This document shows, one piece after another, positions 56,704-64,000 of a DNA stretch of 64,000 nt. Within the stretch, counting starts at the first letter, position 1. Every line of letters begins with the position of its first letter. The notes below the pieces were generated by a model. That model saw nothing but the letters and a program-made list of their open reading frames with translations, did no database searches and was not told the origin of the DNA. The position numbers and the translations under genes are program-made. The DNA is from Zeus faber (Eukaryota; Chordata; Actinopteri; Zeiformes; Zeidae), in NCBI GenBank assembly GCA_960531495.1, contig CAUIJY010000075.1, positions 1,736,001 through 1,800,000 on the forward strand. The letters are read 5' to 3'.

Positions 56704-59700
56704 TCAGAATGCGAAGGAGAGAGAGTGGCATTCAGTTTCCTGGAGTAGGGTAGTTTGTTGCATGAATTGGCTTACAAAAAGGTCTTTGTTTCCTCCATAT
56801 ATCAACGATAGGTGGGCTTTTAGTGAGTTTCCAAAGAGGCTTTGTATGCTTACGTCTCTACCCTCATATAGTGCCAAGTTCCTTCTTGTCCATGTTGCGC
56901 GCCTGGCAAATGCCAGCACAGTGTTTATCAGTAAGATTTCCGTTGGACTCTTTGTTTTGGGGGGGGGGCCAAACATGTAGGCCCAGTCCCATGTAAGCCC
57001 TGTTAGTCTCCTAAGGCCACAATGTTCCACCAGTAGGCTCTTGACCCTCTCCCTATAGTTCGTGAGGGCCGTGCACCTAAGGAACAGGTGCTTAATGTCT
57101 TCTGCTTCTTCCATGCAGACCGCACACTCCCTCTTGTGCAAGTCTTTGTGTATTTGATGCAGGATGATGCCAGTAAAAATCCTCCTGTGCCTTATCTTGA
57201 AATCCAGGTGGAAGATGGCTGATGTGGCAAAAGGGATTTCCATGTTGTTCCATATATTTCTAATTGAATAGCCAGGAAATATCCTTGACCAGGCCTTTTC
57301 TGAAGCTGGAATTGTCACAATCTTTGAAATGAGTAATCTATACCAGTCTCTGGTTTTCACTGATTGGATGGTGGGGAATTTTCCTCTAAGGCACAGGAGG
57401 AAGTTCAGGGCATCATCCTGCACCTTGGGTCCTTTCTCTTTGAGCATGCCTCGCCACTCAGGTAGTAGGCTTTGATCAAATTTTTCCCCGAAAGAGACAA
57501 TCAGTTTTTCCCTGTATTGCACCTTCCATCTGTCTAATTCCCAAAGTACATTCCCTATATCAAAGTTCCCTTTGTGGTCGGTCACCTGTCCCACTCTTGT
57601 TAGGCCTGCTGCCGTCAAGTGACTGCTGACGAGGTTTCTCCCATTATAGGTGAAGCATGGATTCGAGAGGAAAGGTAACTGCAGCACATGCTCTTTTTTA
57701 CTGCACTCGGGTCTGAGGTGGGGGAGTATCCTTCCCCATGCCTCCAGCACCTCCTGGTAGAAGCCCGGCAGGCCACTGTAGGTTTTTCTGGGGTAGTGGG
57801 TACAGAGATTGTATTTGCTCCTCTCCCCAAACTCCGCCAGGTAGCCTGCGAGTGCGTCCTCCCAGGGATACTGCCTGGTCGAATCCAAGAATTTCCCTAT
57901 CAATTTGACCCTCAGTGCGTCTCTTTTGGCACCAATGTCAATCAGCCCTAATCCCCCCTCCCGTTTATTAGCAATTAACGTCCTGTGGGCGATCATATTT
58001 CCCTTACCCTTCCAAAGAAAGGAGGATATCTCACCGTTCAATGAATTTAGTGCCCAATCGGGCAGCTCACAGGTTCCCAAAACATGATTAATTTTTGACA
58101 GCACTAAGGCATTAGATACTATTACCTTTCCTTTTAGACTAAGCCCCCTCGCCCTCCACAGGTTCAAGGTACACTGTATTTTAATTATCACACTCTTCCA
58201 TGTTTTATCTCTTGCTTCACTCTCGTCTTTCCCAATGTACACACCCAAGATTTCTCTGCACCCTGTGGTCTCTTTAAGGCCCCATTTGTTTATCGTTTTT
58301 TGATTCTTACCGCAGAACATTATTGCAGATTTTTCTTTATTGATTCTTGCGCCAGAGGCTTTCTCATAGGCCCCTAGGTGTTTGAAGACATGGTCTATGC
58401 TGTCACCATCCGAGACCATGATATTAATGTTGTCTGCATATTGGACTATTTTGGTTTTGTTGCCATTTGGCGTTAAGATACCTTTTATATTTTTGTCTTT
58501 CAGTATTAGGAGTGCGAGGGGTTCTGCGACCAGGGTGTATAGCAGAGCTGAGAGGGGGCATCCCTGTCTCACAGACCTCTCGATCCGAATGTCCCTGGTG
58601 AGAAGTCCGTTGCATTTCACCCTGCTACTCGCACTTCGATATAACACCTTGATCCAATCGATGAACTTTGCTCCGAAGCCGAACTTTTCCATTACGGACC
58701 AGAGGAACGGATGCTCAACCCTGTCAAAAGCTTTTTCTAGGTCTACTCCAAGCAGCAGGCCCCTCTGCATAGTCATTGTTTTTACTGTATCCCTAATTGT
58801 ATTGATGGAGTCTGTAATATCTCTGCCTGGGATACTGTAAGTTTGCGTATTGCTGATGATTGAGCCTATTACTGCTTTAAGTCTATTAGCCAGAATTTTT
58901 GCCAGAATCTTGTAATCTGAATTGAGTAGGCTAATTGGCCTATAGTTTTTCAGTTGGTTCCGGCATCCTTTATTCTTAAATACAATTGTGATGATACCTT
59001 TTGTGAGGGAGTCCGGAGTTGTCTGGTTTACTCTAATACTAGTGTAAAGTTTTAGCAGCAAGGGGGCCAGCTGGGCTTTGAAGCACTGGTAGAACTCTGT
59101 CGAGATTCCGTCTGGGCCTGGGCTTTTGTTCTTATTTAGTCCATCTATTGCCAGTTCTACTTCCGCTAATGTGATTACCGTGTCGCACTCTTCTTTGTCG
59201 ATGTGATTTATTTCCCTATCAATACATTCCAGTATTTCTTTAGTTTGTTTTGGATTGGAGCTGTTACTAGTAAAGAGGTTCTCGTAATACCTATGTATTT
59301 CGTCCAGTATGTCTTCCTGCTCAACTATTATTTCCCCCTTACTATTTTCAATCGGACCCATTCTGGCTTTGTTTTGGGTTTTTTTTTCTAGGCCAAGGAA
59401 AAAAGCTGTACATTTCTCCCCATCTGTGATATTTTTAAATCTACTTCTAACAGCTGCTCCTATGCATCTTTTCTTTTCAAAAGAGTGAAGTTTAGCTTCA
59501 TATTCTTCAAATTTTGCACAACTTCTGTCAGGGTCATGGTCAAGTAATGTAATTTCTTTTGCGAGGAGGTCCCTTAATGTTCTCTCCTCCATTCCTTCCC
59601 GCCATCCTTTCTCTTTACTATAATTTATACAGGCTCTCTTAATTCGTCTTTTTACATCGTCCCATGATTTAATGTAGTTTCCTTCTACAGCTAATTCATC

Positions 59701-60507
59701 TGTTATATTGCTCAGTAGATTCCTTATCTTTTTTTTGAAGGTTTGGTCCTCAAGGAGACTGGCATTGAAGCACCAGATGCCCCCACCTCTGGGCCTTCCA
59801 TCGTCCCCTAATTGCCAATATAAAGATGCGTGATCGCTCCAGCTATTGAACTCATATTTAATTTTGTTAATGTCTCTGATAATGCTGGAGGAAGCCAGAC
59901 AGAGATCGATTCTGGACTGTTTGAGGACCCCCTTTACAATCTGCCTTCTCGAGAAGTCCCGCTTCAAAGGGTTTGAGATTCTCCACATTTCTACTAGGTT
60001 ATGGTGATTTATCAAATTCATTAGGGTTGTTCGACTGGCGTCACCCTTGAAGGTATTGTTTACTGACACGTCCATTTTTGTTAGAGCCACATTAAAGTCT
60101 CCAGTTATTATTACATTGTTTCCGTACCATTTCTTTAATTTAATAAAAAACTGCTTTCTATGATTTTCATTGTTTGGTGCATATATGTTAATTATTCTAT
60201 ATCGTTGTTTATTAAGTGAAAAATCTACAATTAATACTCTGCCTTGATCGTCTTTGTATATCTCTTCAGCACTCATGCCTAAAGCAATCTTAGATATGAT
60301 TGCCACCCCGCATGATCTTGCTGACCCGTGGTTTGAAAATACCTGCTTGTTTCTCTGGTTCGCCACATAGTCATGATGCTCCTGGTCCCACCAAGTTTCT
60401 TGCAGGCAGACTACATCCGAGTTCAAAGTTTGCAGTACAGAATCTATTTTCGATTTTGAGCGCAGGCCGTTAGCATTTAGAGAAGTGAAGCTAATCATAA
60501 GAGTCAC
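56704..60507 (-). CDS. L1-Tx1 ORF2: endonuclease/reverse transcriptase, YADN variant
   Basis: A full-length frame of 1,267 residues. Residues about 5-230 are an APE endonuclease with N11 (SLNANG), E37 (LQETWW), Y109 (NIYAPN), D137/N139 (GDFN), RID at 199-201 and S224-D225-H226, all present. The reverse transcriptase spans about 450-760: SPGPDGIS (462-469), NYRPISLLN (521-529), motif A GVDLEKAFD with D589, and motif B RQGCPLS (647-653). Motif C reads Y690-A691-D692-N693 where the family has YADD. The second catalytic aspartate is thus replaced by asparagine (codon at 58429-58431), which should cripple metal binding. A C-terminal zinc motif CX2CX8HX4C lies in the segment ECAVCMEEAEDIKHLFLRC. 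A C10 homopolymer (plus-strand G run at about 56,959-56,968) lies within the frame without breaking it. The start is the first ATG, 28 bp after the ORF1 stop. Confidence 0.9.
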   Translation of the reverse strand: MTLMISFTSLNANGLRSKSKIDSVLQTLNSDVVCLQETWWDQEHHDYVANQRNKQVFSNHGSARSCGVAIISKIALGMSAEEIYKDDQGRVLIVDFSLNKQRYRIINIYAPNNENHRKQFFIKLKKWYGNNVIITGDFNVALTKMDVSVNNTFKGDASRTTLMNLINHHNLVEMWRISNPLKRDFSRRQIVKGVLKQSRIDLCLASSSIIRDINKIKYEFNSWSDHASLYWQLGDDGRPRGGGIWCFNASLLEDQTFKKKIRNLLSNITDELAVEGNYIKSWDDVKRRIKRACINYSKEKGWREGMEERTLRDLLAKEITLLDHDPDRSCAKFEEYEAKLHSFEKKRCIGAAVRSRFKNITDGEKCTAFFLGLEKKTQNKARMGPIENSKGEIIVEQEDILDEIHRYYENLFTSNSSNPKQTKEILECIDREINHIDKEECDTVITLAEVELAIDGLNKNKSPGPDGISTEFYQCFKAQLAPLLLKLYTSIRVNQTTPDSLTKGIITIVFKNKGCRNQLKNYRPISLLNSDYKILAKILANRLKAVIGSIISNTQTYSIPGRDITDSINTIRDTVKTMTMQRGLLLGVDLEKAFDRVEHPFLWSVMEKFGFGAKFIDWIKVLYRSASSRVKCNGLLTRDIRIERSVRQGCPLSALLYTLVAEPLALLILKDKNIKGILTPNGNKTKIVQYADNINIMVSDGDSIDHVFKHLGAYEKASGARINKEKSAIMFCGKNQKTINKWGLKETTGCREILGVYIGKDESEARDKTWKSVIIKIQCTLNLWRARGLSLKGKVIVSNALVLSKINHVLGTCELPDWALNSLNGEISSFLWKGKGNMIAHRTLIANKREGGLGLIDIGAKRDALRVKLIGKFLDSTRQYPWEDALAGYLAEFGERSKYNLCTHYPRKTYSGLPGFYQEVLEAWGRILPHLRPECSKKEHVLQLPFLSNPCFTYNGRNLVSSHLTAAGLTRVGQVTDHKGNFDIGNVLWELDRWKVQYREKLIVSFGEKFDQSLLPEWRGMLKEKGPKVQDDALNFLLCLRGKFPTIQSVKTRDWYRLLISKIVTIPASEKAWSRIFPGYSIRNIWNNMEIPFATSAIFHLDFKIRHRRIFTGIILHQIHKDLHKRECAVCMEEAEDIKHLFLRCTALTNYRERVKSLLVEHCGLRRLTGLTWDWAYMFGPPPKTKSPTEILLINTVLAFARRATWTRRNLALYEGRDVSIQSLFGNSLKAHLSLIYGGNKDLFVSQFMQQTTLLQETECHSLSFAF

Positions 60508-60535
60508 ACTGAGAAGAGAGTATGATTTTCGACAT

Positions 60536-61858
60536 TTAGTTATTAACTCTGTCTTTGTTTCTCTTGCTTCTCCTTCTCATCTGCTTTTCACTTAGCCTTT
60601 TCCCAATTCTGTTCATATGAGACAAGTCTATCTCGGATTCGGCCTCACTTGCACTTGAGATCAGGTTATCAAGAGGCAGTCGCTGGAGGGGCTGGGACTG
60701 AGATGATGACCTATTCATCATTCCCATCTCAGATGCAGGATCTCTGATTTGCTTCAGCAGCAGCGGGGTAGGAGCGGGGGTGGGGCCCACTCCCAAGGCT
60801 AGCACCTCCCCTCCCACCTCCGCCTTCAGCCTCGCTCCTCGTCTCGATCCGCTCTCCTCGTCAGAGCCGGGGCTCAGATCTAGCCTCACCTCGCTTGCTT
60901 GGTTCATACTACCCGCCACTGCAGGTTGAGTTTCATCCCTCACATCCGCCTGCCCCGTCTCAGTCTCCATTTTATTTTCATCCTCGCTATGCAGTTCGCC
61001 TTGCCTATCGGTTGAAGCGGCCGTCGTCACCAGCGGAGCGCCGCCGTCCTCCTCGCTCTTATTGCAGTCACATTCATTCCAAGTGTTATGACACAGGTCA
61101 CATTTCTTGGCACTTTGGCACTCTCTCGCAAAGTGTCCTTGCAATCCACATTTGCGACAGAAGAACTCCGGACATTCCCGTAGGATATGTCCAGGCTGTA
61201 TACAGAGGCGGCAGACCTTTGATTGTCTATCGTGAATGACGCGGAAGTACTCTGGCCCTATGGCAGTGTGAAACTTTGCAGAGTATGGAAGACTCTGAAC
61301 AAATTTATTGAATTTTACTCTCATAAACCGTGTACCGTCCGCAATACGGGTTCCTGGCCACATTCTGCGCTTAATCGGCGAGGTGGCCGACACGCCCCAA
61401 CCATGTAGCTTCCCCAGTATTTCGTCGTCAGTAATATAAGCCGGGAGGTTGAGGAAGGAAACGACCATCTCGTCATTCCTCAATTCTCTGGCTATTATTC
61501 TTACCTCTCCAATCTTGAATCCCTCCAGCAGGCGATCTTTCCCTCTTTGGTCACTCATTGTAAGTTCGTATCGTCGATCTCCGGTGGTGCGGCAAGCTAG
61601 TAAACCGCCGCAGAGCTCTCGCACGTTCTTCATCAATTCCGTCGTCGTAATACTTTCCTCCCCTTGCAGTTCCACACAGACTGTAAGCTCTTTTCCATAG
61701 CTTCTGTCTGATTCGCCGCCACCTTTTGGTGCGTTTGCTTCTTCATTCAGCCGTACGTGATCCATTTTCCCGGTCGCAGAGTTTGTTTCAATGTGATCGG
61801 TCATCGCACACCCGAAGAAAAAGGGTGGTTGGGGTGTGTGGGGGGGGGGACCCCCCAC
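60536..61858 (-). CDS. L1-Tx1 ORF1: zinc-knuckle RNA-binding protein
   Basis: A 440-residue frame. The likelier start is M19 at 61804 (MTDHIETN), because the preceding 18 residues derive from a C-rich leader; the outer coordinate is the first ATG. The expected role is to coat the element RNA and assist its integration. Residues about 131-190 resemble an RRM-like fold (VVSFLNLPAYITDDEIL, RFMRVKFNK). Two CCHC knuckles follow, C216-C219-H224-C229 and C234-C237-H242-C247, and a third Cys/His cluster at 253-265 (CDLCHNTWNECDC). The C-terminal 170 residues are acidic, serine-rich and low in complexity, ending in a basic patch (MRRRSKRNKDR). In fish genomes such proteins are often labelled ZCCHC3-like. 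ORF2 follows after 28 bp, as in bicistronic LINE RNA. No internal stop or frameshift is present. Confidence 0.87.
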   Translation of the reverse strand: MGGPPPHTPQPPFFFGCAMTDHIETNSATGKMDHVRLNEEANAPKGGGESDRSYGKELTVCVELQGEESITTTELMKNVRELCGGLLACRTTGDRRYELTMSDQRGKDRLLEGFKIGEVRIIARELRNDEMVVSFLNLPAYITDDEILGKLHGWGVSATSPIKRRMWPGTRIADGTRFMRVKFNKFVQSLPYSAKFHTAIGPEYFRVIHDRQSKVCRLCIQPGHILRECPEFFCRKCGLQGHFARECQSAKKCDLCHNTWNECDCNKSEEDGGAPLVTTAASTDRQGELHSEDENKMETETGQADVRDETQPAVAGSMNQASEVRLDLSPGSDEESGSRRGARLKAEVGGEVLALGVGPTPAPTPLLLKQIRDPASEMGMMNRSSSQSQPLQRLPLDNLISSASEAESEIDLSHMNRIGKRLSEKQMRRRSKRNKDRVNN

Positions 61859-62008
61859 GCACTGAAAACAACCACTGCTGGAGGATCAGTCACATAAAAA
61901 TGAAAAAGATTCCGTAAAGACGTTCTGGAGTCCGGAAAAAACTCCCTTCCGTGTTCCACCCGCGGTGTTCCACTTCCTGGTGCTGTCGGATGCCAGTCGC
62001 GCATGCGC
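61805..62008 (-). promoter_or_regulatory. L1-Tx1 5' leader with G-quadruplex-prone tract
   Basis: About 200 bp between the satellite and ORF1, GC-rich compared with the satellite. The plus strand at about 61,823-61,850 has GGG, GGGG and a run of about 10 G separated by 5-base loops (tggtt, tgtgt), enough for a quadruplex; it is followed by CCCCCC. The leader should hold the element's internal promoter by family rule, but no specific promoter motif is recognised. Confidence 0.5.
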
Positions 62009-64000
62009 ACTGGTTGACAAACAACACTTTAGCAGCACATACTAGTTTATCATTGTATTTAAACTGTCTGACACTGTCACATAGAGTAATGACTGAAGCG
62101 TTTAACCGTTCCACCAAATCGACGTTAAAATCGGCTGAAAATGCATTTTTTCCCACATGTGTAGACTTTGATGAAAATTATCAGAACTCGAAAAATACAT
62201 TTTATATGGGCCTAAAACTGGTTGACAGACAAGACATAAGCAGCACATACTAGTTCATCATTGTATTTAAACTGTCTTTGAGAAAGACTTAAGAAGCAAA
62301 ATAATTGTTCCTCATATTAATTAAAGTTATATGGTGTACTGCAGCATTCTGAATCATTCACCTACAAAGAGACAATGGTTCGGTGTTTCTCTAATTCAGC
62401 TCGACAGCAAATCGTCCAAAGTTCTGAAAATGATCATAACTCCACAAATACAAGTTAGATGGGCCTAGAACTCTGTGAGAAACACTTAAGAAGCACATAA
62501 TAGTTCATCATATTAATTAAATTTCTATGCTGTACTGCAGTATTCTGAATCATGCGCCTACAAAGAGACAATGGTTCGGTGTTTCTCTAATTCAGCTAGA
62601 CAGCAAACGGTCCAAAGTTCGGAAAATGATCATAACTCGAAAAATACATTTTATATGGGCCTAAAACTGGTTGGCAAACAACACTTTAGCAGCACATACT
62701 AGTTTATCATTGTATTTAAACTGTCTGACACTGTCACATAGAGTAATGACTGAAGCGTTTAACCGTTCCACCAAATCGACGTTAAAATCGGCTTAAAATG
62801 CATTTTTTCCCACATGTGTAGACTTTGATGAAAATTATCAGAACTCGAAAAATACATTTTATATGGGCCTAAAACTGGTTGACAAACAAGACTTTAGCAG
62901 CACATACTAATTTATCATTGTATTTAAACTGTCTTTGAGAAAGACTTAAGAAGCACATAATAGTTCCTCATATTCATTAAAGTTATATGGTGTACTGCAG
63001 CATTCTAAATCATGCGCCTACAAAGAGACAATGGTTCGGTGTTTCTCTAATTCAGCTAGACAGCAAACGGTCCAAAGTTCGGAAAATGATCATAACTCGA
63101 AAAATACATTTTATATGGGCCTAAAACTGGTTGGCAAACAACACTTTAGCAGCACATACTAGTTTATCATTGTATTTACACTTTCTGACACTGTCACATA
63201 GAGTAATGACTGAAGCGTTCAACCAATTCGCCTTTTCGACGTTTAAATCGGCTGAAAATGCGTTTTTTCTCACGTGTAGACTTTGATGAAAATTATCAGA
63301 ACTCGAAAAATACATTTTATTTGGGCCTAAAACTGGTTGACAAACAAGACTTTAGCAGCACATACTAGTTTATCATTGTATTTAAACTGTCTGACACTGT
63401 CACATAGAGTAATGACTGAAGTGTTTAACCGTTCCGCCAAATCGACGTTTAAATCGACTGAAAATGCGTTTTTTCCCACGTGTAGACTTTGATGAAAATT
63501 ATCTGAACTCGAAAAATACATTTTATATGGGCCTAAAACTGGTTGACAAACAAGACTTTAGCAGCACATACTAGTTCATCATTGTATTTAAACTGACTGA
63601 CACTGTCACATAGAGTAATGACTGAAGCGTTTAACCGTTCCGCCAAATCGACGTTTAAATCGACTGAAAATGCGTTTTTTCCCACGTGTAGACATTGATG
63701 AAAATTATCATAACTCGAAAAATACATTTTATATGGGCCTAAAACTGGTTGACAAACAAGACTTTAGCTGCACATACTAGTTTATCATTGTATTTAAACT
63801 GTCTTTGAGAAAGACTTAAGAAGCACATAATTGTTCCTCATATTAATTAAAGTTATATGGTGTACTGCAGCATTCAAAATCATGCACCTACAAAGAGACA
63901 ATTGTTCGGTGTTTCTCTAATTAAGCTAAACAGCAAATCGTCCAAAGTTCTGAAAATGATCATAACTCGAAAAATACATTTTATATGGACCTAAAACTGT
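62009..64000 (-). repeat. About 204-bp satellite, reverse array, part 2
   Basis: The reverse-oriented satellite continues after the L1-Tx1 element to the window edge. It has the same mixture of 206-208-bp monomers (phase marks about 63,121, 63,327 and 63,533, steps of 206) and longer A/C hybrid units with gacttaagaagcacataa. Copies are diverged. Several carry cccacgtgtag where the forward array carries cacatgtg. The array is truncated by the window end. No gene is seen. Confidence 0.92.

Larger units (their letters stand above)
56580..62008 (-). mobile_element. L1-Tx1-type LINE, full length, two ORFs
   Basis: A 5,429-bp minus-strand insertion. In element order it has a leader of about 200 bp, ORF1 with CCHC zinc knuckles, a 28-bp gap, ORF2 with endonuclease and reverse transcriptase, a 3' UTR of about 105 bp and an A tail of about 19 nt (the plus-strand T run 56576-56598, the first four T belonging to the target). 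The left satellite flank ends gaaaaatacatttt and the right resumes at actggttgacaaac. Intact monomers have atatgggcctaaa between these words, so about 13 bp of target were lost and no target duplication exists. The zinc-knuckle ORF1 and ORF2 style fit the Tx1 group of L1 elements. The subfamily is not determined. Confidence 0.87.

Overview
The window is eukaryotic, repeat-only DNA, most likely from a ray-finned (teleost) fish. The evidence is three non-LTR retrotransposon lineages typical of fish (L2, Rex1/Babar-like, L1-Tx1-like) sitting in long satellite arrays. I see no host protein-coding gene, no RNA gene and nothing prokaryotic. The species cannot be fixed from the sequence alone.

Layout. 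Positions 1-42,402 are a G-poor, CT-rich array built from 8-bp (ctttcaat) and 12-bp (ctttctttcaat / ctttctttcatt) units, arranged in higher-order repeats (about 819/823 bp, about 1.57 kb, about 1.23 kb and about 3.3 kb in different parts). Three LINE insertions interrupt it: two copies of one internally deleted L2 element (4178-6650 and 16569-19041, plus strand), carried on a near-identical direct duplication of more than 10 kb offset by 12,391 bp, and one Rex1-like element with an intact ORF (29972-33495, minus strand). At about 42,402 the CT-rich array passes directly into a different satellite of about 204-bp monomers. From 42,403 to about 52,580 this runs in one orientation as a very homogeneous trimer (208+208+196 = 612 bp). 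At about 52,580 its polarity flips, and a more diverged reverse-oriented array runs to the window end. That array is interrupted by a 5.4-kb L1-Tx1-type element (56580-62008, minus strand) with two full ORFs.

Reading as a history. The L2 insertion predates the 12.39-kb duplication because both copies carry it. Rex1 came after a separate round of array amplification because only one of three paralogous blocks carries it. The L1-Tx1 element entered the reversed satellite with a small target deletion. Empty sites for all three insertions can be read from neighbouring repeat copies. The Rex1 ORF keeps all catalytic motifs. The L1-Tx1 ORF2 is full length, but its reverse transcriptase box reads YADN instead of YADD. 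The L2 keeps its endonuclease but has lost the reverse transcriptase core.

The most unusual features are the inverted satellite junction, the 12.39-kb duplication, the insertions with readable empty sites, and the continuous G-poor array that stays open in several frames without being genes. The setting resembles constitutive heterochromatin (pericentromeric or sex-linked), but that is inference. No new enzymatic system was found.
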